Positions 43,500-52,897 of a stretch of 64,000 bases of DNA are shown piece by piece. Source of the DNA: Melghirimyces algeriensis. Lineage in GTDB: Bacteria > Bacillota > Bacilli > Thermoactinomycetales > DSM-45169. Position numbers and translations under genes: made by a program. The DNA is taken from assembly GCF_900182565.1 (NCBI RefSeq), contig NZ_FXTI01000005.1, forward strand, positions 202,402 through 266,401, written 5' to 3'. The notes below the pieces were generated by a model that saw nothing but the letters and a program-made list of their open reading frames with translations, was not told where the DNA came from and did no database searches. Position 1 is the first letter of the stretch, and every line of letters starts with the position of its first letter.

Positions 43500-43946
43500 C
43501 TACTTCTCCCGAACGTGCACCGAAAGAGTGGCAGTCACTTTCGGATGGATCTTGATGGGGACTTTCGTTACACCAAGGGTGCGAATCGGTTCATTCAGTT
43601 GTATTTTCTTTTTATCCACTTTTAAGCCATGCACTTCTTTCAGTTGTTGGCTGATCTGTTTGGACGTAATGGAGCCGAACAAGCGGCCACCCTCTCCTGA
43701 TTTTGCTTCAAGAGACAAATCCACTTCTTCAAGCTTTTCCGCCAGCTTCCGGGCTTCGGCCAACTCCTTTTTCTGCTGCTCTTCTTCCCGCCGCTTCTGG
43801 TTTTTCAAAGCATTCAAATTGCCCGATGAAGCTTCAACCGCAAGTCCTTTGGGCAACAGAAAGTTGCGTGCGTAACCCTCTGCGACTTCTGCTACTTCCC
43901 CTTTTTTTCCTTTTCCTTTGACATCCTGTTGAAAAATTACCTTCAT
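43500..43946 (-). CDS. rplI: Ribosomal protein bL9
   Basis: The 148-residue protein begins MKVIFQQDVKGKGKKGEV and carries the GYARNFLLPKGLAVEA signature, the central helix, and the complete C-terminal rRNA-binding domain. It overlaps gdpP by 4 bases (ATGA). Confidence 0.97.
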   Translation of the reverse strand: MKVIFQQDVKGKGKKGEVAEVAEGYARNFLLPKGLAVEASSGNLNALKNQKRREEEQQKKELAEARKLAEKLEEVDLSLEAKSGEGGRLFGSITSKQISQQLKEVHGLKVDKKKIQLNEPIRTLGVTKVPIKIHPKVTATLSVHVREK

Positions 43947-45898
43947 TCGGTGTCGCCCCCCTCCTCGAAGTTCTCTCTCAGCACTTCCAATAAGCGTTGG
44001 CGGGCTTCTTGTGGAGTTCCTTCCTCAAACTGCACAGCGGCATTTGTAAGGTGCCCTCCACCTCCAAGAGCTTCCATAATCAATTGGACACTGATCTCCC
44101 CTTGGGAACGGGCACTGATCGCCACTTTCCCATCTTCTCTCAGACCAATTACAAAAGAAGCGCTGATGCCCTTCATATTTAACAATGTATCAGCTGCCTG
44201 AGCAATAACCAATTGGTCATACCGTTCCTCTTCTTCCCCGACAGCCACCGCAACTTTATCGTATACCACTTCGGTATCTTTGACAATCTCTGCCCGTTTT
44301 ACAAACCGATTGAAATCTTCTTTCAGCAACGTTTGCACCATTGCCAGATCTGCTCCATGCCTTCTTAAAAAGGAAGCCGCTTCAAACGTTCTGGAACCGG
44401 AACGAAAAGCAAAACTCTTGGTATCCACAACGATACCTGCCAACAGCGCTGTCGCTTCAAGGTTGTCGATCGATAACTGCTCCTGATACTCAAGCAGTTC
44501 TGTAACCAGCTCACAAGTGGAAGAAGCATACGGTTCCAAGTACACCAGTACCGGATCTTTGACAAACTCTTCCCCGCGGCGGTGATGATCAATCACCACA
44601 ACACGGTTACATTTTTCTACTAAGCGGGGCTCAATGGTCATCGACGGTTTATGCGTATCCACCAGAACCAAGAGGGTGTTTTCACCCATCTGCTGAAGCG
44701 CCCGCTCCGGGGAGATAAATGCTCCATCCAACACTTCATGCTCAGCGATCACTTCCATCAACGCTTCAATCGAAGGATTGGAATCTTTGATGATAATCGA
44801 TCCTTTCCGGTCTGCCATTCGAACCGCTCGCAATACCCCGATCGCAGCTCCAACAGCATCCATATCCGGTTGATCATGCCCCATAATCAATACTTGATCA
44901 CTGTCACGAATCAAGTTGGACAAAGCATGTGAAATCACTCTGGCCCGAACCCTGGTTCTTTTTTCAATGGCATTCGTCTTGCCACCAAAAAAGAGAACCC
45001 GTTCACCGTCCTGAACGGCAGCTTGATCTCCGCCACGGGCTAATGCAATATCCAAGGAAGCTTCTGCCGCATGCGCCTGCTCCACGGTGGAAGTACGAAG
45101 AGCCGCCAAACCGATACTCAATGTGATTGGAATTTTGTTCTGACGAGTCATATCCCGTACTACATCCAAAATATCGAAGCGGTTTTGGATCAATTCATCC
45201 AAGGATTCCCGACGGAGTACCATAAAGAACTTATCCGAGTCAAACTGTCGGAGACTGATATCATGTTCTTGCGCCCAGCGGGTAATCGCACCCAGGACAT
45301 TGGATAAAAGCTGTGTTCGTTCCTGTTCATCAAGACCCGTTCCGGCTTCATCATAGTTATCCAAATGGAGATACCCTATAATGGTCTGTTCTTGGTTATA
45401 TTGCTTCTCCAACTCTTTTAAACGAGTGATATCCCGAAAAAAATAAAGTCGTTCCTTTCGGTGGTGGATCACTTCAAAAAAACGTTTTCCCATCTGCAAT
45501 TTGCGAATGGTGCCCTCTTCCGTTTCAAGATCGGGAAAGACTTCAGACATCGGAGATCCAATGAGGGAATCCCGTCCTGTCATCTCTTTCACAAAGGGGT
45601 TGTGCCACTCCATCCGCCCCTTCCGATCATAGAGCACCATGCCTACAGGCATCTGATCAAGAGCAATCTGGCTCGCTCCTTTCGTACGATGGGAAAGGGT
45701 TAAAACATATTCGGTAAAGTCCTTCCGAAAAGACTGCTCTGCTCGATATAGTATATATCCCAGTCCAATAAAAACAACGAGACTGAACAACGCAAAAGGC
45801 CAATTATATGCAGCCAGAATGGAAATCAGGACCAAACTGAAACACATGGCAAAAACCATATGGTATCCGTGCCATCGTTTGGTTAAAAAATTCGGCAT
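43943..45898 (-). CDS. gdpP: Cyclic-di-AMP phosphodiesterase GdpP
   Basis: The 651-residue membrane protein degrades c-di-AMP to pApA. It has two N-terminal helices (about 10-50), a PAS domain (about 80-150), a degenerate GGDEF domain (about 175-300, signature SDKFF), then the DHH domain (GHDQPDMDAVGAA, VLVDTHKP, VVIDHHRRG) and DHHA1 with GGGGHLTNAAVQ. Loss of such proteins affects wall stress and potassium balance. It is translationally coupled to rplI, as in Bacillus yybT. Confidence 0.95.
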   Translation of the reverse strand: MPNFLTKRWHGYHMVFAMCFSLVLISILAAYNWPFALFSLVVFIGLGYILYRAEQSFRKDFTEYVLTLSHRTKGASQIALDQMPVGMVLYDRKGRMEWHNPFVKEMTGRDSLIGSPMSEVFPDLETEEGTIRKLQMGKRFFEVIHHRKERLYFFRDITRLKELEKQYNQEQTIIGYLHLDNYDEAGTGLDEQERTQLLSNVLGAITRWAQEHDISLRQFDSDKFFMVLRRESLDELIQNRFDILDVVRDMTRQNKIPITLSIGLAALRTSTVEQAHAAEASLDIALARGGDQAAVQDGERVLFFGGKTNAIEKRTRVRARVISHALSNLIRDSDQVLIMGHDQPDMDAVGAAIGVLRAVRMADRKGSIIIKDSNPSIEALMEVIAEHEVLDGAFISPERALQQMGENTLLVLVDTHKPSMTIEPRLVEKCNRVVVIDHHRRGEEFVKDPVLVYLEPYASSTCELVTELLEYQEQLSIDNLEATALLAGIVVDTKSFAFRSGSRTFEAASFLRRHGADLAMVQTLLKEDFNRFVKRAEIVKDTEVVYDKVAVAVGEEEERYDQLVIAQAADTLLNMKGISASFVIGLREDGKVAISARSQGEISVQLIMEALGGGGHLTNAAVQFEEGTPQEARQRLLEVLRENFEEGGDTE

Positions 45899-46053
45899 GA
45901 AGACAACCCCTTACACCCGGAGCCGGATAAAAAAGCATGTTGCCCGGTACCCCTCTGAGGATGAAAGTGTTGATAACAACATCTTAAAGGCAGATATGTG
46001 AAATCACAATAAAAAACGATCTGTAACCCGCACGACAAGGGCTGGAATCAACA

Positions 46054-46965
46054 TTATTCTTCCCCCTGGAACCGGGATCGAATTCTGGTTCCAGTATCTA
46101 AGATCCCCAAAAAATGGACAACCATGGTTGCAAATGGAATAAAAATGGTAAGTGCGATCACAGAGATCATCCATCCTCTTCCACGATTATATCGCTTCAG
46201 AAGTAGAGAAATGAAAGAAAACCCCTGGATCAGAAAAAAAACAAACAGGATCACCACAATATTGCTGAGAGCCAACACTTGATGGTTGTCGTTCATACCG
46301 AAGATCAAAAAGACGAGCAGAACAAAAAAATAGAAGTAAAAAAAGGAGCGTGGTAAATGCCATTTTCGAAAGGGAGGTAAATATTTCTTGGGGAATCCCT
46401 GCTTAACAAGCCAACGACGCCCGACAATCAGATTAAGAAGCGGAACCGGTGCAATCATCAGTAGCAACATACCTGGAACGACAGTCATCATAGACGACCA
46501 TTCAGGTAAGGGTTCATTCAAACCATAAGCTTGAAAGATCTCCTGGTTCCGTTCCCATTCCTGTTGAAATAATGCACTCATCTGGTCTGTAATATCAAGA
46601 AACAGCACCATCACCGTCAACAGCAAAAGCGATCCTGCCCAAACGGCAGTTAAACCACCCAATACCACATCTGTACCTGTACTGCTGTCCTCGCGATATA
46701 ATCCTCCCATTATCATCCCTGTAGCTGCTACCAGGAAAATGACCATTACATTTAGAGGCTGGCCGGTTAACACCCATAGCAACAATGCTCCAAGACCCAT
46801 AGGGAAAAGAGCAGAAAGCCAACCATTTTTAGAGGTATGCAGGAAAAAGGGTAGAGGGAGAAACCAAACAGTCAAAAGAGAAAGAGGCGTAATCAAGGAA
46901 AAGGTGATGAGCAGGAACAGGAGGACGGTTATAATCCCGTCGCGAATATCTGATATCCGGAACAA
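46054..46965 (-). CDS. yybS: YybS family membrane protein (DUF2232)
   Basis: The 303-residue protein has about eight hydrophobic segments and the family features PLSLLTVWFLPLPFF and a late KRYNRGRGWMISVIALTIF stretch. It lies between the MazG-like gene and gdpP, as in Bacillus. The function is unknown; it resembles energy-coupling S-component folds, which is only a topological hint. Confidence 0.85.
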   Translation of the reverse strand: MFRISDIRDGIITVLLFLLITFSLITPLSLLTVWFLPLPFFLHTSKNGWLSALFPMGLGALLLWVLTGQPLNVMVIFLVAATGMIMGGLYREDSSTGTDVVLGGLTAVWAGSLLLLTVMVLFLDITDQMSALFQQEWERNQEIFQAYGLNEPLPEWSSMMTVVPGMLLLMIAPVPLLNLIVGRRWLVKQGFPKKYLPPFRKWHLPRSFFYFYFFVLLVFLIFGMNDNHQVLALSNIVVILFVFFLIQGFSFISLLLKRYNRGRGWMISVIALTIFIPFATMVVHFLGILDTGTRIRSRFQGEE

Positions 46966-46972
46966 ATCCAGC

Positions 46973-47284
46973 TCACCTCTTGCTTATATATTCATCCAAA
47001 TGGGACAGATCGCCATACCAATCCTCCAACTGATGTCGCTCCCTTGTCGCTTCCCTCAGCTTCCTCGTCACCGCTTGATCCACTTCCCTGAATGAAAGAC
47101 CTACACGACGAGCAAGTACATATGTGGCCACGACCAAGCTGGCAAGACTGTCTGCGATCAACGATTGATTGGCGGTATGCAAACCTTTGAACAGATTTGC
47201 AATCTGATCCAGGATTTCTGTCTTTAACCACTCTATCACTTTCATGCTTTTTGCAATGTGTACGCTCCGTTCCGGCCTGCTCAT
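46973..47284 (-). CDS. MazG-like family protein
   Basis: The 103-residue protein matches the short MazG-like family of spore formers. The pattern IAKSMKVIEWLKTEILDQIANLF is followed by a helix with SLIADSLASLVVATYVLARRVG. The acidic metal-binding motif of true MazG pyrophosphohydrolases is not clear, so activity is uncertain. AAGGGAGTG precedes the start. It is 7 bases upstream of yybS. Confidence 0.75.
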   Translation of the reverse strand: MSRPERSVHIAKSMKVIEWLKTEILDQIANLFKGLHTANQSLIADSLASLVVATYVLARRVGLSFREVDQAVTRKLREATRERHQLEDWYGDLSHLDEYISKR

Positions 47285-47382
47285 GTTTCCGCACTCCCTT
47301 TAATTGCTTGGACTTAGGAGGTACTTTCAACAGCTGTCTGTCAATTTCCTCCTTTTCCCTGACAAGAGGCGGAAACCGGCTA

Positions 47383-47406
47383 TAAAAAAAAGGGGCACTC
47401 GCCCCT
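47383..47406 (-). terminator. Terminator of the rpsF-ssb-rpsR operon
   Basis: On the minus strand GGGGC and GCCCC pair around GAGT and are followed by TTTTTTTT, 12 bases past the rpsR stop codon. Confidence 0.85.
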
Positions 47407-47417
47407 TCCCTGCTGGC

Positions 47418-47645
47418 TCAGTCCGTGGAATAAGGAAGCAGAGCCATCTGCCGGGCCCGTTTAATTGCCCGAGTCAATTGCCGTTGATATTTGGATGAAG
47501 TTCCCGTCACCCGGCGGGGGAGAATCTTACCCCGTTCGCTGATAAACTTGCGGAGCAGATCCACATCCTTATAGTCAATATAATCAATCTTGTTCACTGT
47601 AAAGTAACAGACTTTCCGACGCTTGTTGCCACGACGGCGGGCCAT
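47418..47645 (-). CDS. rpsR: Ribosomal protein bS18
   Basis: The 75-residue protein MARRRGNKRRKVCYFTVNK has the standard IDYKDVDLLRKFIS core and the basic tail AIKRARQMALLPY. ATG 47645 follows AGGAGGTC; the upstream in-frame extension is not coding. It forms the rpsF-ssb-rpsR operon. The single Cys is not part of a CxxC zinc ribbon, so this is the usual zinc-free form. Confidence 0.97.
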   Translation of the reverse strand: MARRRGNKRRKVCYFTVNKIDYIDYKDVDLLRKFISERGKILPRRVTGTSSKYQRQLTRAIKRARQMALLPYSTD

Positions 47646-47683
47646 AAGAAGACCTCCTTTCCTAAAGACTTGATCACTATCAA

Positions 47684-48145
47684 TCAAAAGGGCAGATCAT
47701 CATCGGAAATATCAATCGGTTTTCCGTCATCTGCAAAAGGATCGTTGGAGGGGCCCCGATCTTTCTTTTCAAAGCCACTGTAATTGTCGTAACCTTGGTT
47801 GAAATCGGAACCTCCGGACCCGGAACCTCCGCGGTCCAGGAAACGGACTTGTTCCCCAACCACTTCAGAGACACGAATCCGACGCCCTTCATTATTCTCA
47901 TAACTGCGCACTTGCAGGCGTCCATCAACAGCCACAAGCCGTCCCTTTTTCATATAGTTGGCCACGGTTTCAGCCAGTTGTCGCCAAACCACCACGTCGA
48001 TAAAATCGGCTTCCCTTTCCCCCTGCTGGTTTGTAAAAGGACGATCCACCGCCAGACGAAAACTGGTGACAGCAACACCATTGGGGGTATAGCGAAGCTC
48101 AGGATCCCACGTTAGCCGGCCGATTAAAACCACCCGATTTAACAC
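47684..48145 (-). CDS. ssb: Single-stranded DNA-binding protein
   Basis: The 153-residue protein has an OB-fold (1-105: MLNRVVLIGRLTWDPELRYTPNG), a flexible Gly- and Asp-rich linker, and the acidic protein-docking tail ending DISDDDLPF. It lies between rpsF and rpsR and is co-transcribed with them. Confidence 0.97.
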   Translation of the reverse strand: MLNRVVLIGRLTWDPELRYTPNGVAVTSFRLAVDRPFTNQQGEREADFIDVVVWRQLAETVANYMKKGRLVAVDGRLQVRSYENNEGRRIRVSEVVGEQVRFLDRGGSGSGGSDFNQGYDNYSGFEKKDRGPSNDPFADDGKPIDISDDDLPF

Positions 48146-48189
48146 CGGTTACCCCTCCTAACAGCCGAATCTGAATCCGAGATGTGCCC

Positions 48190-48483
48190 TTACTTTTTAT
48201 CATCAATGTTGATAACCATGTGACGAATGACTTCATCATTCAGCTTCAGTTGGCGTTCCAATTCGTTTACCATATCATGGTTCCCATTCATGGTAATCAC
48301 AGTATAGACACCTTCACGATAGTCTTCGATCGGATAGGCCAAACGACGCTTTCCAAAATGACTCAGTTCAACAACTTCCCCGCCGTTTTGCGAAATGATG
48401 CCTTTCACCTTTTCGCGGTTGGCATTCAGTTTCTCTTCATCCAACTCCGGACGGGTAATGTACATCAACTCATATTTGTTCAT
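48190..48483 (-). CDS. rpsF: Ribosomal protein bS6
   Basis: The 97-residue protein MNKYELMYITRPELDEE has the complete ferredoxin-like fold and the conserved GKRRLAYPIEDYREGVY stretch. It is the first gene of the operon, behind an S6:S18-binding leader and a sigma-A promoter. Confidence 0.97.
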   Translation of the reverse strand: MNKYELMYITRPELDEEKLNANREKVKGIISQNGGEVVELSHFGKRRLAYPIEDYREGVYTVITMNGNHDMVNELERQLKLNDEVIRHMVINIDDKK

Positions 48484-48506
48484 GGTCTTTTACACCTCCT
48501 TCTGGA

Positions 48507-48538
48507 CTTGACGGCCCCACCCTTTTTGATGGGGCAAG
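48507..48538 (-). promoter_or_regulatory. S6:S18 ribosomal-protein leader motif
   Basis: In the rpsF leader (minus strand) CTTG and CAAG form an outer stem and CCCCA and TGGGG an inner stem. A bulge with the CCG trinucleotide lies on the 3' side. This is the fold and the conserved base set of the S6:S18 autoregulatory RNA motif. It ends about 24 bases before the start codon. Confidence 0.75.
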
Positions 48539-48562
48539 GAGTGAATATCATCTATTCACGAT

Positions 48563-48591
48563 ACTATATTCTATCAAAGGTGGCGGACCAA
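48563..48591 (-). promoter_or_regulatory. Sigma-A promoter of rpsF
   Basis: TTGGTC (complement of 48586-48591) and TATAGT (complement of 48563-48568) are 17 bases apart. The predicted leader is about 73 bases and includes the S6:S18 motif. Confidence 0.7.
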
Positions 48592-48608
48592 GGCAAGACT
48601 GCTCTGGA

Positions 48609-49709
48609 TCACACGTTAAAACGAAAATGAATCACATCTCCATCTTTAACAATATACTCTTTTCCTTCAGAACGAAGCATCCCCTGTTCCCGTGCTGCAA
48701 GCAAAGAACCGGCCTGCATCAGGTCATCAAAAGCAACCACTTCCGCCCGGATGAATCCGCGTTCAAAGTCCGAATGGATCACACCGGCTGCCTGCGGAGC
48801 ACGTGTTCCTTCCTGAATGGTCCAAGCGCGAACCTCTTTTTCTCCAGCAGTAAAATAGGTAATAAGGCCCAACAAACGATAGGCTGCCGCTACCAGACGG
48901 TCCAAGCCGGAGGAATCCAAGCCCAGATCCTGAAGGAACTGCGTGCGTTCCTCCCCTTCCAATTCCACAATTTCCGCTTCTAACTGGGCACTGATCGGAA
49001 CCACCTCCGCCCCCTCGGAGACCGCCTGTTCCTGGACTGCTTTCACATGCGGATTCTCATGGGGATTCACCACATCTTCCTCGGAAACATTTACAGCATA
49101 TAACATGGGCTTCAACGTCAACAGATTCAGCGAACGAATCCGTTTCAATTCCTCTTCTTCCAACTTTAGTTGCCGGGCGGGCCGTCCTTCAGCAAGAGCC
49201 TGATGGATTTTTTCCAGAACCTCGTGTTCTTTTATGGCCTCCCCATCTCCACTCTTCTTCTGCCGAAGTACACGATCCAAACGACGCTCCACCGATTCCA
49301 AATCCGCCAGAACAAGCTCCAGATTAATCGTTTCCATATCTCCGACCGGATCAACCTGTCCTGAAACATGGGTAATGTTTTCATCTTCAAAACAGCGCAC
49401 CACATGAATGATGGCATCCACTTCCCGAATATGGGAAAGAAACTGATTCCCCAGTCCTTCCCCTTTGCTTGCGCCTTTGACCAACCCGGCAATATCGGTA
49501 AACTGAAAAGATGTCGGAATCACTTTTTGCGGCTGGATCATTTCCGCCAACCGATCCATCCGTTCATCAGGCACATCCACCACACCCACATTGGGATCAA
49601 TCGTACAAAATGGATAATTGGCGGATTCTGCTCCGGCACGGGTAATTGCATTGAACAGAGTGGACTTGCCGACATTCGGCAAACCTACAATACCAGTTGT
49701 AAGAGCCAT
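48609..49709 (-). CDS. ychF: Ribosome-associated ATPase YchF
   Basis: The 366-residue Obg-family P-loop protein has GLPNVGKST at 8-16, the DIAGLVKGASKGEGLGNQFL switch region and a C-terminal TGS domain ending GDVIHFRFNV. It prefers ATP over GTP in characterised homologues and binds ribosomes. It precedes the rpsF operon on the same strand. Confidence 0.96.
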   Translation of the reverse strand: MALTTGIVGLPNVGKSTLFNAITRAGAESANYPFCTIDPNVGVVDVPDERMDRLAEMIQPQKVIPTSFQFTDIAGLVKGASKGEGLGNQFLSHIREVDAIIHVVRCFEDENITHVSGQVDPVGDMETINLELVLADLESVERRLDRVLRQKKSGDGEAIKEHEVLEKIHQALAEGRPARQLKLEEEELKRIRSLNLLTLKPMLYAVNVSEEDVVNPHENPHVKAVQEQAVSEGAEVVPISAQLEAEIVELEGEERTQFLQDLGLDSSGLDRLVAAAYRLLGLITYFTAGEKEVRAWTIQEGTRAPQAAGVIHSDFERGFIRAEVVAFDDLMQAGSLLAAREQGMLRSEGKEYIVKDGDVIHFRFNV

Positions 49710-49802
49710 TTATTCCTCATCTCCTGTTTTATGTTTTTTTATCTCAAAGCTGTGATGAAGCGTCAAACAGGAAAAGGATTGCAAGAGAGATTCCTGTCCA
49801 AA

Positions 49803-49829
49803 AGAAAAACACCGATTCACGGTGCTCCC
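49803..49829 (-). terminator. Terminator of the DUF951 gene
   Basis: On the minus strand AGCACCG and CGGTGTT pair around TGAAT and are followed by TTTC. It lies 12 bases past the DUF951 stop codon and before ychF. Confidence 0.65.
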
Positions 49830-49840
49830 TTTCCATTGCA

Positions 49841-50062
49841 TCAAGCTCCGTTTTCTGTCTCTTCATTCTTGGAGGCCGCCTTCAGAACCCGTTTCATACG
49901 CTTTTCAAAACGGGAACGAGGCAACAAAACACTATGACCACAGCCTGTACATTTCATTCGGATATCCATGCCCATCCGAATCACTTTCCATGCATTGGTG
50001 CCACAGGGATGGCTTTTTTTCATCTCTACAATATCACCCAAATCAAAGCTTTTCCGCTCCAT
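49841..50062 (-). CDS. DUF951 family protein
   Basis: The 73-residue protein has the family pattern FDLGDIVEMKKSHPCGTNAWKVIR and then DIRMKCTGCGHSVLLPR. It has one lone Cys and one CxxC, which may bind metal. ATG 50062 is preferred over two upstream TTG codons; AAGGAGG lies about 10 bases away. It is conserved beside ychF in Bacillales (yyaF-yyzM region). The function is unknown. Confidence 0.85.
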   Translation of the reverse strand: MERKSFDLGDIVEMKKSHPCGTNAWKVIRMGMDIRMKCTGCGHSVLLPRSRFEKRMKRVLKAASKNEETENGA

Positions 50063-50077
50063 CAACAAACGTCCTCC

Positions 50078-50740
50078 TTATTCCTTGGCTCCATTATAGG
50101 GAGTCTGTTGATTGATTTCAACGGATACTTTCCCTGCTCCCTTTGAATCAGCCAGCTGACGGAAAGCATCCAGTATCGCCTGGGTCAGCAACTCTTGACG
50201 TTCCCGCGGTTTCCCTTGGGATAAAACTCCGATCGGTTCTCCGAATCGAATACAAACCTTGGCAGGCCGAATCCAACGCCCTCCCCTGGGCAGCGCCTGA
50301 TCGCTTCCTTCAATATAGGCCGGGAGAATCGGAACGTTTTGACGAACCGCGAGATAAGCCGCTCCTTCCTTTAATTGCTGGATGGAATCAGCATCCCGTC
50401 GACCGCCTTCCGGAAAGATTCCAACCACTTCTCCTTGCTGCAACCGTTTGAGCGCTGTCCGGATCGCCTGAACATCCGCTATATCCCGATTCACGGGAAA
50501 AGCATCCACTTTTCGCAAAAACCATTTTGTCAACGGATGAGAAAAAGACTCTTCTTTTGCCATAAAGGATACGCGTCTCGGCAAAAATCCCGCAATATAA
50601 AAAGGGTCCAAATAACTGATATGATTTCCGACAAGCAAAAACGGCCCCTCTTTTGGAATATGTTCAAGCCCTGTAACTTCCAAACGATGATACAGTTTTG
50701 CAAAGAAGCGGACAATGCTTTGAAACAGCGTATACCACAT
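50078..50740 (-). CDS. plsC: 1-acyl-sn-glycerol-3-phosphate acyltransferase
   Basis: The 220-residue membrane enzyme transfers an acyl chain to lysophosphatidic acid. The NHISYLDPF motif (HX4D) and FPEGGRRD motif are both present, and an N-terminal hydrophobic stretch anchors it. It lies just upstream of the DUF951 gene on the same strand. Confidence 0.88.
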   Translation of the reverse strand: MWYTLFQSIVRFFAKLYHRLEVTGLEHIPKEGPFLLVGNHISYLDPFYIAGFLPRRVSFMAKEESFSHPLTKWFLRKVDAFPVNRDIADVQAIRTALKRLQQGEVVGIFPEGGRRDADSIQQLKEGAAYLAVRQNVPILPAYIEGSDQALPRGGRWIRPAKVCIRFGEPIGVLSQGKPRERQELLTQAILDAFRQLADSKGAGKVSVEINQQTPYNGAKE

Positions 50741-50822
50741 TCCCTATCCCCCTCCTTTCCTTATCATTCTACCTTGTTTCGTTCCATTTTTGCATTACTT
50801 GGGAAAACTGTAATGGATAAAA

Positions 50823-51863
50823 TCATCCCGTTTTATTATGGATAAAAGGATACAAAAGAACCATCGTTAAAATAAACAGATTGAGAACCCCATACAGCGG
50901 ATATAAAAACGTAACCAAGGTTGTAAAACCCAGTTGTGTCAGGGGAACCAACCCCAAAACCGCCACCCCGCCAATCGCCCAAGGCGGGAAAGGCAAGGTT
51001 TCGGACAGACGAAAGGAAAGCCCATGAACATTGCTTACAGCCGTTGTATAGATGGCCAGCCATAAAATCACAGAGATGCTCAACACCCAGACCGGGGAAT
51101 AATCACGCATCAAAGCGAACAGGGGAATATCATATTGTGACATCAAACTTTCCACCCGAAGGAGTGAAAAATTATAAAGAAAGGCAAGGGACCCCAAACA
51201 GAAGGAGCTGATTCCCCCGGAAATCCAGATTTCTGCCGGATGGCGGATTTGCTTACCCATTGTGGACAAAACAGCCAACAGTGACATGGTGTTGAAAGCC
51301 GTATAGGTGATGGCGGAAGGCCAAACCGGAAGAGAAGAGGATTCGTCGTTCTCCAGGGAAATCCACCCGCTGTTTTGCAAGAACTGGAGACAAACGAGCA
51401 ATAAGACGGTAACCATAATGGGGATCAGAACGGAATTCATCGACATGAGCCCTTTCAGATCAAACATCAGGATGAACACCACCGCCCCTGTCATCACCAA
51501 AACACCCAATGTAAAGGAAATATTCCATTGCTGAAACGTGGCGCCGCTACCCGCCATCATGACAATCGTACTGGTCAGAAGATACATCATCACCAGATAA
51601 TCAAACACTCTGACCATTCGTGGACCCATCACTTGACTTAATACTTCTGAATAATGTTGTGTTTTGTATTTCCAACTGATTTTCAGAATGATCACACTGG
51701 CCGTAAACAATAATAGAGTGGCCAGAACGATTCCGAAAGCGCTGCCTGCACCATATGACCCGAAAAATTCCCATACTTCCCGCCCCGAAGCAAAACCGGC
51801 ACCAATCATGGTCCCGATAATGGTCATGCTGATTTTTAATGAATGCCACCAACTGAACCGCAT
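50823..51863 (-). CDS. YkvI-type multi-helix membrane transporter
   Basis: The 346-residue protein has about ten membrane helices. It opens with SLKISMTIIGTMIGAGFASGREVWEFFGSYG, the motif of the YkvI family, related to the APC amino-acid transporters. ATG 51863 follows AAGGGGGATC; the frame is open to 51986. The substrate is unknown. It is divergent from yyaC with about 100 bases between. Confidence 0.8.
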   Translation of the reverse strand: MRFSWWHSLKISMTIIGTMIGAGFASGREVWEFFGSYGAGSAFGIVLATLLLFTASVIILKISWKYKTQHYSEVLSQVMGPRMVRVFDYLVMMYLLTSTIVMMAGSGATFQQWNISFTLGVLVMTGAVVFILMFDLKGLMSMNSVLIPIMVTVLLLVCLQFLQNSGWISLENDESSSLPVWPSAITYTAFNTMSLLAVLSTMGKQIRHPAEIWISGGISSFCLGSLAFLYNFSLLRVESLMSQYDIPLFALMRDYSPVWVLSISVILWLAIYTTAVSNVHGLSFRLSETLPFPPWAIGGVAVLGLVPLTQLGFTTLVTFLYPLYGVLNLFILTMVLLYPFIHNKTG

Positions 51864-51962
51864 GTGATGATCCCCCTTGTCCGGGTTGTCCTTACATGTA
51901 TATTTCCTGAATGCCATCCGTATACTGGTAAGGATCGAAAACCCGTTTCGGAGGTTACGACG

Positions 51963-52568
51963 ATGCGCGAATCTGTCGCAAATCAAGGGACTGAATCTTC
52001 CGGTGCAAACTGGATTTCATATACGCACCCCAGTGCATCCTATCAATGCGCAAACTGGCTCGACCAAATGCTCCATACAGATCCGTTCCCCCAAGAACTG
52101 GCTTGCCTCTGTATCGGAACGGACCGGTCTACAGGCGATTCCCTCGGTCCATTAGTCGGCACACAATTAGAGAAGAGAGGCATTCCTTTTTTGCGGGTTT
52201 ATGGAACGTTGGAGGAACCGGTTCATGCGGTAAACCTGAATCAAACGTTGTCCCAGATAAAAAGTGATCTAAAAAATCCCTGTGTCATTGCCATCGATGC
52301 CTGCCTTGGACAATTGGCCAATGTCGGGAAAATCCAGGTGGGAAACGGCCCCCTCAAACCTGGAGCCGGCGTCAACAAACAGTTACCTGAAGTGGGACAA
52401 GTTCACATCACAGGCATTGTAAATGTTTCAGGTTTTATGGAATACTTTGTACTGCAAAACACCCGGCTCAGTGTGGTCATGAAAATGGCAGATGTCATTG
52501 CTTCTGCCATTGAAACCGTATCTATTCACAAGCTCAGACACCTGTCTCATGAAAAAAAGGAGTCTTGA
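51963..52568 (+). CDS. yyaC: Spore protease-like protein YyaC
   Basis: The 201-residue protein belongs to the GPR-related YyaC family (DUF1256). It has LACLCIGTDRSTGDSLGPLVGTQL, then IAIDACLGQ and KPGAGVNKQLPEVG. The fold resembles spore protease GPR, but its role in sporulation is not clear. ATG 51963 follows GGAGGT; the open frame begins at 51843 inside the divergent gene. Confidence 0.9.
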   Translation: MRESVANQGTESSGANWISYTHPSASYQCANWLDQMLHTDPFPQELACLCIGTDRSTGDSLGPLVGTQLEKRGIPFLRVYGTLEEPVHAVNLNQTLSQIKSDLKNPCVIAIDACLGQLANVGKIQVGNGPLKPGAGVNKQLPEVGQVHITGIVNVSGFMEYFVLQNTRLSVVMKMADVIASAIETVSIHKLRHLSHEKKES

Positions 52569-52646
52569 AGGAAACTGAAAAAGGGCATTTGCACGCAATG
52601 TATTGTTTTCCGTATTTAAACACTAGAATAAATATTAATTTAAATA

Positions 52647-52689
52647 ACAAGCTTCTTTTACTAACCCATACAAGGAGCTTGTTTTCTAT
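52647..52689 (+). terminator. Terminator after yyaC
   Basis: AACAAGCT and AGCTTGTT form a stem with a long loop, followed by TTTCTATTTT. The rest of 52570-52897 is AT-rich and holds a TATAAT at 52771 that may serve mqo. Confidence 0.55.
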
Positions 52690-52897
52690 TTTAAAAAATG
52701 GTAAGTAGCTTGATATGATTTCTTCCCCAAGGATATCAGATTATGGTAGATATTTTAATCGATAAATAATTATAATAGACTATGATAGGATTATATTGAA
52801 ATAGAAAAGGGTGTTTCTATATGCCCTTGTTTCTTGTGACACCTGAGCAAGCGTGTCTACTTTTTTGTAAATATAAGGGTTTAAGGGGAAGATTATC

